From contig NZ_JBHULY010000014.1 in assembly GCF_042684665.1 (NCBI RefSeq), positions 1 to 64,000 on the forward strand: 64,000 nucleotides of DNA, in the 5' to 3' direction. The number at the start of each line of letters is the position of its first letter. The stretch's first letter is position 1. Made by a program: the position numbers and the translations under genes. The notes beneath the pieces were generated by a model, which searched no databases, was not told the DNA's origin, and was given only the letters and a program-made list of their open reading frames with translations. Shown piece by piece: positions 25,760 through 35,029 of the stretch. This DNA comes from Jejuia rubra (GTDB taxonomy: Bacteria > Bacteroidota > Bacteroidia > Flavobacteriales > Flavobacteriaceae).

Positions 25760-26397
25760 TTTCTTTGTTTTTTACTTTGGTTTATTAATAATTCTTTTGA
25801 TTTACTGATATGTGCTCTTGCAAGTTCTTCAGCTCTATCCGCATCCCCTTCCTCGATCGCTGCAATGATATTAAAATGTTCTTCCAAGGTCTCCTCTGGT
25901 GACCTCACTAAGCCGTGCCCGACAACCTTATCGTGTATGTTGCTAAAAAAGTAGATATTATCCAATGGTTTGTTGCCCGTAAGTGTTATCAATAGTGAAT
26001 GGAATACCTCATCCGCATCGGCGTAAGTTTGCTGGTCGATCTCGGTCAAACCAACAAAAGGAGAAAAACAGTCTTTTAGCTTTTTAACCGCGGTAGGCTC
26101 TTTTTTTTCTGCCAAAATTCTGGCGGCCATACCTTCCAAAGCCTCTCTGCACACGTAAATATCAATAATTTGACTATGGTCCAATGTCTTGATGTACATG
26201 CCACGTCGAGGGATACTTTCTACCAAATACTCATTCTCAAGGGCCAGCAAAGCTTTCATAAGTGGCGTTCTACTTACTCCTAACTGTTCGGCTATCTTTT
26301 CCTGCACTATTTTTTCTCCCTGCCTCAATTCGCCGTTTCGAATCATCTCCTTTAAACGCTTATAAATAGGCCGGCTTAAGTCTGTATATTCAATCAC
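25756..26397 (-). CDS. GntR family regulator, FCD subfamily
   Basis: A 213-residue repressor. It has an N-terminal winged helix (RPIYKRLKEMIRNGELRQGEKIVQEKIAEQLGVSRTPLMKALLALE) and an FCD ligand-binding domain with the metal-type residues of the family (DEVFHSLL; HNIIAAIEEGD-like EHFNIIAAIEEGD; ARAHISKSKE). I chose GTG 26397: the only earlier in-frame start is TTG 26424, inside a perfect 30-base palindrome that is better explained as this protein's operator. It begins the catabolic operon, and FCD regulators commonly respond to small acids. Confidence 0.88.
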   Translation of the reverse strand: MIEYTDLSRPIYKRLKEMIRNGELRQGEKIVQEKIAEQLGVSRTPLMKALLALENEYLVESIPRRGMYIKTLDHSQIIDIYVCREALEGMAARILAEKKEPTAVKKLKDCFSPFVGLTEIDQQTYADADEVFHSLLITLTGNKPLDNIYFFSNIHDKVVGHGLVRSPEETLEEHFNIIAAIEEGDADRAEELARAHISKSKELLINQSKKQRK

Positions 26398-26404
26398 TTT
26401 TTCG

Positions 26405-26434
26405 ATATTGCATTTTGTATACAAAATGCAATAT
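26405..26434. promoter_or_regulatory. Perfect 30-base palindrome, likely GntR operator
   Basis: The palindrome is centred on GTATAC at 26417-26422 with the inner half TTTTGTATACAAAA and outer arms ending ATATTGCA/TGCAATAT. It lies 8-37 bases before the GTG start of gntR. TTGTATACAA-type cores are known operators of FCD-type GntR repressors, so autoregulation of the whole operon is likely. Confidence 0.8.
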
Positions 26435-26689
26435 TACAGCTTTTTTCTGTATTTATAAAATGATGCTCTCTGGAATAGACTCACCATAAAAGATGTCCGA
26501 AGAAAATCAAGCTCCTTTTTTAAATGATGTGATTTCGACCTAAGAATTTAAATTTTATGGGGCTTTTAATGAGAAGCGCTTTAAAAAACCGAATCCATCA
26601 AGTAGAATTTACATTAAAGGATAGCATAAGAACAATTAGTCGCTTATTCGCACGCGCCCCCTTTGTTCTGCCAAATTACGATCCTTTTT

Positions 26690-29600
26690 CTATTCTAAAA
26701 TTAACTTCTTACTTAGTGTACCCTGTGCGGTTTTTACGTTTAAAATGTAAACGCCTGAATTGACATTTATTGGCATTTTGAAGTTATTCGAGGAAACGTT
26801 TTGTTCCAAAATTTGTTGGCCCATTATATTTGAGAGCGAAGCGCCTAAGGCCTCGGCTTTTGAAATCAGGTTTACTTTTAGTACCGATGCCTCTCTATCA
26901 AAATAAGTTTCCAATTTACCCTGTGCGGATTGAACTCCATCAATTGACAATTGAGATTGGCCTGCAAATACCAGTTTAAATCGATCATTATATGTACCGG
27001 CCTCCAAATACACCTCAAAGGGTTCGTTTTCAATGTTAAAGACTTCACCAGTTTCAGTATCTTCAATATGGACAGCAACATCGCTATTTTCTTTAAACTC
27101 CATACTCATTTTTGCAATTCCGGCTTCTTTAACCTTTACTCCCAAGTCATATTTTTGTGCTTGTTCAAATCCATCTACTCCCTGAATCACAAACCTGCTA
27201 TCATTAATCAACCAATACATGTCTTCAATACCAACATCCAGCATAAAAGCATCATAACCTAAATCGAAATCTAAAGATGCATTTGGATCAGCGCCCAAAA
27301 CCAATTGCCTATGGTAGCCTTGCGGAGAACTATAAATCAATTTTATCATCGGTTTTTCTACTCCTGTATCTGCAATTTGTTTACTTCCTTTTTTTGAGCC
27401 AGGTTTTGTAAAAAGCGATGTACTCCCATCTTCCCTGGCGAAAATCCGCTGGCTATTTTTGAAGACAATATCACCACCATCAACCGTAAGTATTGGGGTA
27501 CCGTTATCGTTATCAAATCCGTCCAACGCCGTGGATACGAAAAACCCCTGATTTACGGGAATATATTCCCCCGGAACTTTTGTCCCCGTTGCGGCTCCTC
27601 CACCGTCAGATGTGTTATTGATTCGAGCATCATTAGAAATAGCGGCCGCACCACCAGTTAAATTTCGAGTAGCATAGCCCCCTACATATTCTTTTAAAAC
27701 ATGAGAATTCTCCTCACCGAAATGATCCCAAAAATATAATGCGCCATTAAAAATTGTTCCGTTGGTATTAGTACCTCCGTCAGCAATACTTAAGTTATCC
27801 AATATAAATTCTGTTGCATCTATGGCGGAAGGATATGGGTTACCAATTAAGCGATCAACTTCTCCCGATGAATTATCCAACTCAAGCGTGATATCCCCAT
27901 TGTACGGTAAGCCTTCAAAAACATAGTTTTGGGGCGTAGTTATTGCAACCGTGCCTGATGTCCCCTTCATAGTGAATCCTTCGCCAGGTAGTAAAGCCGT
28001 GTTTTCATCAATCTTCTCCCATGCAAAATAATTGTCGGCTTCACCGTAAAATTTATATAGCCAATGCGAACTAATGGTTCTGGCAAATCCTGGTGGTGGC
28101 GGAGTCCCATCACTTGCAGTTGCAGAAGTACTGTAAGTCAAATCTTGGTAAAGTCCTGAAATGGTCCCGTCATTTAAAAAGCCAACCATGTTATTATTTG
28201 CGTTAGATGCCGAAATTCCAGTACCTCTAGTAGCGGTATTTCCTGTAATTGGGCCAACGGATGATGACCAATAATTATAGTTAAAGCCATTTGCCGTACC
28301 CTGTTGGTCCCGCTCAATATAACCACCACTATCGGCATCAATTATGCTTATATCTGTTTGTATGAGTTGTGATTCTCCTACCAAATCAATTACGCCATCA
28401 ATTTCCAAATAGTGGCTAACTGTTAATGCCTGACCTGAATTGGTTTCATTTTGAGTTTCAATAGGATCGGCGATGGTTAATTTTCCTGCGGTTTGGGTGA
28501 GTCCCAGAACCGAAATATCCCTGTCTCCCGAGGTAATGTTATGTCCAATTTCAACAATATTCCAGTCCACTACTGTGGAACCATCCAAACTTGTTGTATT
28601 TGGAACGACTTGATCGGCATTATTACTCCATGTAGTTGCTGTATCCCAAGTCCCATCATTTGCCGAAATATAAGGCGCAGGAATGGTTTGCGCATCAGTC
28701 ATGGATTTGTCTTTATCCAAATATTTCAATCTCAAGAAGTATCTAGCGTCTGTCAAACCTTCGGTAGTTGAGCCGTAGAATGAATTAAAGTCATAATAGG
28801 CCCGTAAATGAGACCATTGAATAGCAGCAACTTCATTACTGGCACTGGCTTGGGGAATAATTTTACCTGTAACGTAATCAGTACCCGAAATATCAAAACG
28901 CTCCACTTCTTGATTCATAAGATATCTAATTTGGTCTTCAGAAAGCCCACAATCCCAAACATAAATTTCATCAATTTCTCCCAAAAACGGATTGAGTATA
29001 TTGTTTTTATTAACGTAAACCGCACCAACAGAAAAGTTATTGTAGTTTGGTGAAGGGTGCACAACATCCTGCTCGGATTTATCTAAAACGCCATCCACAT
29101 ACAAGAAAATAGTACCACTATTATACACAAATGTAATTTGGTGCCATTTGCCGTCATTAATTTGAACATTAGATGTAAACCGTGGGGTAACGGCATCATC
29201 CATCATCACCTCAATTTCCTCATTGCCGTTCAATCTCAATTGTAATTTTTCGCCTTTGGCCATTATAGTTCTTGTTCCGGACGTTGTCGTATTTTTTATC
29301 CATGCGGAAATGGTGAAGTCATCAACGTTTAGGTTTAGATCGTACTCGCCTACCATATAGTCGCCCGAACCAATACTTACTGCCCTGTCATTTGAATACT
29401 TGCCGGCCTTGCCGAAAGTAAAATATTTTGTTCCATCAAAATCGTACCAAGTTTGTAGATTTCCCGAGCCATCATCTTTTAAGGGAATCACATCGATAAT
29501 ATCAGCGTTGGCGAACGTATCCGCATCTGCGACGACTAGCACATATTCCTCGTCTGCTCCTAAAGTGAAACCACTAAAGGCTCCCGATGGAATGCTAAGG

Positions 29601-31570
29601 AAAACGTTGCCAACGTCACTTGTAACCTCAGTAGATTCAATAATTTTCCACTGGCGCAATACTCTGGTTAAAGAAGTAGTAATTCCAGAACTTATAGTAA
29701 TAGTGTTTGAGCCACTTGCCGTATAGGCTAAATCATTTGAACCCCAAACCAAAAAGTCGCCATCATTTTCAAACTCATGAATATTAGCACTATTGGTAGT
29801 TGAAATACCATTTAGGCCTACAGTCACTTCGTTGAGCATATTCAACGTTTTAGATTGCTTTTGATTCAAATCAGAAATAGAATCCCTACCAATTCCTGCC
29901 ACATGATAATTATAACCGGCATTTGCGGTAATGTCCCAAACTTTTGTGTCAAAGGAATTGATATAGTCCTTTTGGGCCTCAGTTGAAGCACCTAAAGTCA
30001 GGCCATATTTAATGGCCAAGTAGGATTCTATTTTTTGACGATCTGCATCTGTAACGCGTTCAGCAAAAGTGAAAATTTCAGCTACCCTTCCATTTAAACT
30101 TCCTTGGACATCAAAATTACGACCTATCCAATATTCAGTACCTAAAATTGGAGGGCCAGGTGAGCCCACGTTCGCAAAAGCAATATCATTAACGGAATTG
30201 GTAGACAAAACCACAGAATTATATAATATATCCTGTCCGGTGGGCGAAGTTGCCGAGTTGTTTCTAACATTAATAATCCCCGCATTAGCATAGGTAGAAC
30301 TAATTTCTGCCTCGCCATTATAACTACCGCCACCAGCTACGTCCTGATTGTAGGACAGTGTTTCATTAGTAAATTCTGAAGAATAATCCCCAAAGCCTAC
30401 ACCTGTGATATCCCCGGCATTTCCGGAGGATGTTCCCGCAAAAATCGTGTTTCTGGCGGATGCGTTTGTCATCGTAGCATCGGGAATCATCACTATAAAT
30501 ATGTCCTGACTATAAAAGCCATTGGTGGCATTGTATAAATATTGCTCCGTTGCACCACCGTCATTTTCAAATTTTATTACAGGGTTAAAGTTTATATTGT
30601 CCGCTGCTGTATCTAAATACGTTGGTTGATTGGTGCCAGTTGGCTGAATGGCATCTTTGCCATTCGTCCCTAAATCTTGCCATTCTGAAACTTTTGATGC
30701 GGTATCAACAATACCTCTTGTAGATTTTAACCAGAGCCTAAAATCGGCGGTAATACCTCCCGGACCTGGAATATTCTCGTTAAACATCTCGGCCTCAACT
30801 ACAAATGTGAATGTGGTGTTATCTGAATTCCCAATGCTTATGGTAGCAGATTGCGTTCCAGTACCAGCCACTGGAGCGGTAAATGTTACGTCAAAAACAA
30901 TGAAAAAGAATGGATCCAAACCATTAAATGGAATGGGGTACGGGGATGATACAGCAAAATCTGAATTTGAGCTTGTAATTGTGGATATATCCAAATCACA
31001 GCTTCCAATATTGGCGATAGCATATCGCCTTACCTCCACATTACCTTCATCTACAATACCAAAATAAGTACCGTTTGTATCAGAAGTAGCAGTGTCACCA
31101 TGCATGATATCGGCAAATGGACTCCCACCCAAAACATATATTTCCGGGGCGGAATTCACCTCTACCGTAAAGGTAAAATCCGCTTGGTTTTTGATTTCAA
31201 TAGTTACTAAAGTACTTGTAGTTGTGCAATTAGGACTTATATTCTCAATTTCAAAATCAAGGTATTTTTTCCAGTTTTTACAGCCTTGAGACCGAACAGT
31301 TCTTTTCGGATTATTTGGGCTAATATCAAAATCGGTAGTATTTGAAATATCAACATCTTGTACTTTTAACTTCGTACATCCAGCAGATGTATTCGTAATT
31401 CTAAAGTCAATGGTATTTCCTGCATTGATCGTAACAGTTGAGCCTTGGGTCACCACCGCTCCTCCCAGCACTTCTACTTGTATTGTCTGAGCATTTGCAA
31501 TGCAAATCCCAAACAAAAAGACGCAGATTACGGTTAAGATAGGAGAGCAAAAATTGTACTTTTTTTTCAT
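26690..31570 (-). CDS. Giant T9SS-exported LamG-type surface protein
   Basis: A 1626-residue secreted protein. A signal peptide (1-28, ending ANAQ) is followed by a choice-of-anchor-D-like beta domain (about 145-255, HGDTATSDTNGTYFGIVDEG). Next is a concanavalin-like domain (about 275-530, DFRLWLKSTRGIVD to SYLAIKYGLTLG) followed by the NYHVAGIGRDSISDLNQKQS module. A second LamG domain (about 745-880) has DDFTISAWIKN and WHQITFVYNSGTIFLYVDGVLD. The C terminus is a T9SS type A signal (about 1555-1626, ending SGVYILNVKTAQGTLSKKLILE). No catalytic domain seen; adhesion or glycan binding is likely. Confidence 0.88.
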   Translation of the reverse strand: MKKKYNFCSPILTVICVFLFGICIANAQTIQVEVLGGAVVTQGSTVTINAGNTIDFRITNTSAGCTKLKVQDVDISNTTDFDISPNNPKRTVRSQGCKNWKKYLDFEIENISPNCTTTSTLVTIEIKNQADFTFTVEVNSAPEIYVLGGSPFADIMHGDTATSDTNGTYFGIVDEGNVEVRRYAIANIGSCDLDISTITSSNSDFAVSSPYPIPFNGLDPFFFIVFDVTFTAPVAGTGTQSATISIGNSDNTTFTFVVEAEMFNENIPGPGGITADFRLWLKSTRGIVDTASKVSEWQDLGTNGKDAIQPTGTNQPTYLDTAADNINFNPVIKFENDGGATEQYLYNATNGFYSQDIFIVMIPDATMTNASARNTIFAGTSSGNAGDITGVGFGDYSSEFTNETLSYNQDVAGGGSYNGEAEISSTYANAGIINVRNNSATSPTGQDILYNSVVLSTNSVNDIAFANVGSPGPPILGTEYWIGRNFDVQGSLNGRVAEIFTFAERVTDADRQKIESYLAIKYGLTLGASTEAQKDYINSFDTKVWDITANAGYNYHVAGIGRDSISDLNQKQSKTLNMLNEVTVGLNGISTTNSANIHEFENDGDFLVWGSNDLAYTASGSNTITISSGITTSLTRVLRQWKIIESTEVTSDVGNVFLSIPSGAFSGFTLGADEEYVLVVADADTFANADIIDVIPLKDDGSGNLQTWYDFDGTKYFTFGKAGKYSNDRAVSIGSGDYMVGEYDLNLNVDDFTISAWIKNTTTSGTRTIMAKGEKLQLRLNGNEEIEVMMDDAVTPRFTSNVQINDGKWHQITFVYNSGTIFLYVDGVLDKSEQDVVHPSPNYNNFSVGAVYVNKNNILNPFLGEIDEIYVWDCGLSEDQIRYLMNQEVERFDISGTDYVTGKIIPQASASNEVAAIQWSHLRAYYDFNSFYGSTTEGLTDARYFLRLKYLDKDKSMTDAQTIPAPYISANDGTWDTATTWSNNADQVVPNTTSLDGSTVVDWNIVEIGHNITSGDRDISVLGLTQTAGKLTIADPIETQNETNSGQALTVSHYLEIDGVIDLVGESQLIQTDISIIDADSGGYIERDQQGTANGFNYNYWSSSVGPITGNTATRGTGISASNANNNMVGFLNDGTISGLYQDLTYSTSATASDGTPPPPGFARTISSHWLYKFYGEADNYFAWEKIDENTALLPGEGFTMKGTSGTVAITTPQNYVFEGLPYNGDITLELDNSSGEVDRLIGNPYPSAIDATEFILDNLSIADGGTNTNGTIFNGALYFWDHFGEENSHVLKEYVGGYATRNLTGGAAAISNDARINNTSDGGGAATGTKVPGEYIPVNQGFFVSTALDGFDNDNGTPILTVDGGDIVFKNSQRIFAREDGSTSLFTKPGSKKGSKQIADTGVEKPMIKLIYSSPQGYHRQLVLGADPNASLDFDLGYDAFMLDVGIEDMYWLINDSRFVIQGVDGFEQAQKYDLGVKVKEAGIAKMSMEFKENSDVAVHIEDTETGEVFNIENEPFEVYLEAGTYNDRFKLVFAGQSQLSIDGVQSAQGKLETYFDREASVLKVNLISKAEALGASLSNIMGQQILEQNVSSNNFKMPINVNSGVYILNVKTAQGTLSKKLILE

Positions 31571-31864
31571 AATTAAGAATTTGGGGTTGGAAAATTCCTA
31601 ATCAACATTATCGATAAAAAGCAAATTTACTCGACAAACGTACAATTTTAGTTTCAATTTCGCAAGAAAAAGTCCATTAAATCGCATAAAATATTGAAAT
31701 TATAAATCTGAAATGCCTACTTTTCCATTTTTGTTGACACTCTTTTCCCTACTTAAAACAAAAATTTCAAATTACATAGCAACTGATCAAATCCTATTAC
31801 AAATGACTGATATCCAATTATTTATGTAGGATTTAGCCTTTATTCATGAAATATATTGTTGTAG
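31571..31864. other. Upstream region of the LamG gene
   Basis: Apart from the motif at 31611-31638, I see no gene, repeat or RNA signature in these bases; they are very AT-rich. Confidence 0.4.
31611..31638. promoter_or_regulatory. Operator-like motif, site 2
   Basis: TCGATAAAAAGCA begins a 28-base stretch 25/28 identical to 19199-19226; here the right arm is less symmetric (ACTCGACAAA). It lies 41 bases before the start of the LamG gene. Read on the minus strand it contains TAAATTTG, a good -7 element, so it may overlap the promoter. Confidence 0.55.
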
Positions 31865-32225
31865 GGTTTCGTGCCTTCGGTTTTTATCACGTTAAACCAT
31901 CTTCACGCTAAGACAAAAACTACAGACGGTAAAGTTTTAGCTTTGAATGATGTTGAAGTTTCAGCAAAAAAGCCCAAAAAGATGACTTTCTCGGACTCTT
32001 TAGGTTATTTTTAAATTGAATTTATACAAAATGGACAAACTTTCTTTTCGCGCGACTGGTCTTCAAGAATTGAACCAGAACAAGGTAGCTTCAGTAGAAG
32101 TGCTTACTGGAAATGACGGTGCCCATTGGGATCCTCTAGGTGGTATTGGTTTGGTTGAGATTACCCAGAAAGCTATTCAATGCATCCAGCCCATTTTTAA
32201 CCGTGCATTTTACACTTCAAATGAA
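31865..32225 (+). pseudogene. Frameshifted remnant: CarboxypepD_reg domain plus TonB-plug-like motif
   Basis: Two frames join into one recognisable protein. The first (31865-32014) reads TTDGKVLALNDVEVSAKKPKKMTFSDSLGYF-like sequence, typical of a carboxypeptidase-regulatory-like domain, and stops at TAA 32012. Dropping one T from the T run just before 32013 continues into KLNLYKMDKLSFRATGLQ and then VASVEVLTGNDG...GGIGLVEITQK, resembling the plug-type motif of TonB-linked proteins. No signal peptide is visible upstream, and the 3' end runs into the convergent gene. It is a decayed fragment or a single-base error; the short size favours decay. Confidence 0.65.
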
Positions 32226-33542
32226 TTATTCAAAATCTTTTATAAAAGTCACCCAAATATCCCAATTACCCATATTGTTTGCCACATCGCCGTCCGTTGA
32301 CACTGAACTCCCAACAACTACCAAATTATCGTCACTATCCAATATAGCCCCAGAAGCTCCATCATGATCACTACCCCCAATAGTAATTTCATCTAAGACC
32401 GTAAATGCAGACGACAGCCTCAAAATCCATACATCAGAGGAGGCAAAGGCATTACTGGCTGTAATTAAATGTGAGTTTGTATCACCTATCAAAAGTAACT
32501 CGCCATTGCCTTTTTCTATTAGTCTACTGGCATAATCCATCCCCACACCACCAAAGCTGGCTTGATTAGCAATATTGAAGTTACTATCTATTGTAAACAA
32601 CCATACATCCTGTACGCCTTTATTTTGCTGGATAATATCTTGATCGGAACCGGAACTGGCACTTAGTACAACAATTTGTCCATTACTAAGTTTATGAAGT
32701 CTTGCGGCGCCGTCGTTTTCAGAAGAACCGAATGTTTTACTGGTCAGCAACTGACCCTGTGAATTTACCCTAAGCAACAGCACATCGCTTTCACTAGTAG
32801 TGACAATACTGCCATTATTACTGGGAATTTCAACGGACAAAGAGCCCCCTATCAAAAAATCACCGTTGCTATCTTCCATAATTGAAGACAACCCTTCATC
32901 ACTGTCAACCTCACCGAAAGTTTTGGACCAAACCAAATCACCTCCCGCATCAATTCTGATTACCAAAATATCCGTTTTAGTATCTAAAATACTTGCAGGC
33001 AGAGGCTCTGTTAGCTTACTACCGGCAATAACAATATCGCCATTGGAAGCCTCAATCATATCCATGGTTGTGTCCGTAATATAATTGAAGTTGAACGTAT
33101 TCTCCCAAAGGATTTCACCGGAATCATTTATTTTAACGGCATATACGTCTAAGTCTAAATCATTGCCAGTAACTTCGGTAAAACCAGTTGCAACGTAATT
33201 GCCATCTTTCGTTTTAATAATCCTCTCAAATCCACCTACACCGCTTGTTCCCAATCTTTTCTCCCAAATTACGTTCAGGTTTTTATCTATTGCAATAAGA
33301 TAAGGGCGTTCGTCATTTGCCACGCCACATATTATATAGCCGTTATTGGTGGCTATAATGTCAATTCCAAACTCATCGTCCACACTACTTAAACTTACTT
33401 GGTCAACAAGTGCTAAACCTGAATGGTTCTCTTCAGTTTTTTCTTCCTTTTCTTCACTTGCAACATCATTTTTGCTACAGTTAAAAAAGCTCATTAATAC
33501 AAGCCAAATAATGGCACAGGTTTTAATTTTAAAATTTTTCAT
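32226..33542 (-). CDS. Lipoprotein with beta-propeller-like repeats
   Basis: A 438-residue lipoprotein (signal ending LMSFFNCSKN, Cys at about 22). A Glu-rich linker is followed by about seven repeats of roughly 50 residues with the pattern DGGYIIxG - DxxxxRxxxxGxxxWxKxFG, for example EASNGDIVIAGSKL, EDSNGDFLIGGSLSV, LSNGQIVVLSASSG, EKGNGELLLIGDTN and DSDDNLVVVGSS. This is the usual layout of a beta-propeller of the delta-60/PQQ-like kind. Probably surface-exposed; no enzyme motif. Neighbour of the LamG gene on the same strand. Confidence 0.75.
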   Translation of the reverse strand: MKNFKIKTCAIIWLVLMSFFNCSKNDVASEEKEEKTEENHSGLALVDQVSLSSVDDEFGIDIIATNNGYIICGVANDERPYLIAIDKNLNVIWEKRLGTSGVGGFERIIKTKDGNYVATGFTEVTGNDLDLDVYAVKINDSGEILWENTFNFNYITDTTMDMIEASNGDIVIAGSKLTEPLPASILDTKTDILVIRIDAGGDLVWSKTFGEVDSDEGLSSIMEDSNGDFLIGGSLSVEIPSNNGSIVTTSESDVLLLRVNSQGQLLTSKTFGSSENDGAARLHKLSNGQIVVLSASSGSDQDIIQQNKGVQDVWLFTIDSNFNIANQASFGGVGMDYASRLIEKGNGELLLIGDTNSHLITASNAFASSDVWILRLSSAFTVLDEITIGGSDHDGASGAILDSDDNLVVVGSSVSTDGDVANNMGNWDIWVTFIKDFE

Positions 33543-34144
33543 TTTTATGGTAGTTTAATAGGCTGAGTTTACTCTTGTCCTTTCTTCGTTATTTAGTTTA
33601 TAGGGATAATTATCATTTTAAGTTCAAACTCATCGGAACACGAATTTTTAACATAAATATCTTTTCGTAAGGATTGCTTTGCTTCAACCAAAAGCCAGTA
33701 CTAAAATTGAAAGTGCTAGAAATAAAATCATTGGTTTCATGACATCGATTTAATGGATTACACTTACACATCGGAGAAGGTTTTGAAATGTCATCAAAAA
33801 AAGTTCAACACAATTCATAGTATCTATAAGTAACCTGGAAAGACCTACTCATTTTTTGACATTTTCAATCGTAACAAAAGAGAAAAATCAAACCATTAGT
33901 TCGATACGATTATAATTCCCCATTTACTTGATGCAAATGCCAAAATATTGTATTTCTCAGCTTACGGCATCTAAAAAATAACACCTGTTTAATTAGCAGA
34001 AACAACGTTTGTAGATGAACCTTACTATCCTGCGCCCAGACCTGATGTTCGGTTTTAAAAATTCACTTTTTGTGTAAATCTCAAAATAGTATCTTCGGAC
34101 TTTAAACTTTTTACTATATTTTTAAAAGTAAGCTTGCCTATTCA
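33543..34144. other. Long intergenic region, mostly empty
   Basis: About 600 bases between divergent genes. The minus strand at 33740-33684 encodes a signal-peptide-like run of 18 residues that meets a TGA at once, so it is at best a broken small gene. A promoter for the tRNA methyltransferase lies at the right end. No RNA or repeat recognised. Confidence 0.45.
34069..34097 (+). promoter_or_regulatory. Candidate promoter of the tRNA methyltransferase gene
   Basis: TTTG at 34069-34072, a 17-base spacer and TATCTTCG at 34090-34097 (one base off TAnnTTTG) lie 48 bases before the ATG. Confidence 0.5.
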
Positions 34145-34861
34145 ATGAAAAACGCTACGTTTCAGTTCAAAAATTTTAAAGTCGATCAAGATAAATGTGC
34201 TATGAAAATTGGCACTGATGCAGTACTACTGGGTGCATGGACTTCCATTGAAAAACAACCCTTTTCCATTCTGGATATTGGAGCTGGAACGGGTATCCTA
34301 GCCTTGATGTTGGCACAACGCAGTATTGCGCAAGTGATTGACGCCTTAGAAATAGACAGTGATGCCTATGAACAGTGTGTTGAAAACTTTGAGCAATCAC
34401 CTTGGGGAGACCGACTATTTTGCTATCATGCCTCTTTAGAAGAGTTTACCAATGAAATTGACGACAAGTACGATTTAATTGTATCTAACCCTCCATTTTA
34501 TCTGGAAGGTTATAAAACAAGGAACGAAAAACGGGACTTGGCAAGGTTTCAAGATGCCATGCCTTTTGAGCATCTTTTGGAAAGTGTATCCGAATTATTA
34601 TCCGAAAATGGTAAATTTTGCGTTATTGTGCCGTTCGAAGAAGAAGACAGATTTATTCAATTGGCTAAAACAACAAGGCTTTTCCCTAGCAGAATTCTAA
34701 ATGTAAAGGGAAATGCAACTTCAAATTTTAAAAGAAGTTTGATGGAGTTCTCATTTCAAAAAACAACGATATCCAACAACACGTTGATAATAGAAACGGA
34801 ACGCCATCAATACACGGAGGACTACATCAATCTGACAAAGGATTTTTATTTGAAGATGTAA
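34145..34861 (+). CDS. trmN6: tRNA1(Val) (adenine37-N6)-methyltransferase
   Basis: A 238-residue SAM-dependent methyltransferase of the TrmN6/YfiC family, which modifies A37 of tRNA1(Val). The N terminus FQFKNFKVDQDKCAMKIGTDAVLLGAW is the family signature. The SAM-binding GAGTGILALMLAQR follows, and the catalytic NPPF motif lies at 115-118. Gene order gives no further clue; it stands alone with its own promoter. Confidence 0.92.
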   Translation: MKNATFQFKNFKVDQDKCAMKIGTDAVLLGAWTSIEKQPFSILDIGAGTGILALMLAQRSIAQVIDALEIDSDAYEQCVENFEQSPWGDRLFCYHASLEEFTNEIDDKYDLIVSNPPFYLEGYKTRNEKRDLARFQDAMPFEHLLESVSELLSENGKFCVIVPFEEEDRFIQLAKTTRLFPSRILNVKGNATSNFKRSLMEFSFQKTTISNNTLIIETERHQYTEDYINLTKDFYLKM

Positions 34862-35029
34862 CATACTCAAATTTCAAATCCCAATTCCAATAGCGATCGA
34901 GACAAAAGCCAAACTCCAAAGCCTCTTGTTTCCTGTTGGCTGTTTTTTGATTAAACATTTCTCAGTAAAAACTATTTTTGGCAAACTATTTTCAATAAAT
35001 TTGCAATAAAACTGAATAATATATAATTT
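34862..35029. other. Short intergenic region with a candidate promoter
   Basis: A low-complexity stretch (AAATTTCAAATCCCAATTCCAA and CCAAACTCC) at about 34868-34914 resembles common flavobacterial spacer repeats. TTTTTG (34975-34980) and TAAATTTG (34996-35003) are a possible promoter for the acyl-CoA dehydrogenase, though the 15-base spacer is short. Confidence 0.4.

Noticed and set aside
33684..33740. Signal-peptide-like run on the minus strand (MKPMILFLALSILVLAFG)
   Set aside because: It stops at once with TGA and the following codons do not continue a recognisable protein; the region could only be a broken gene.
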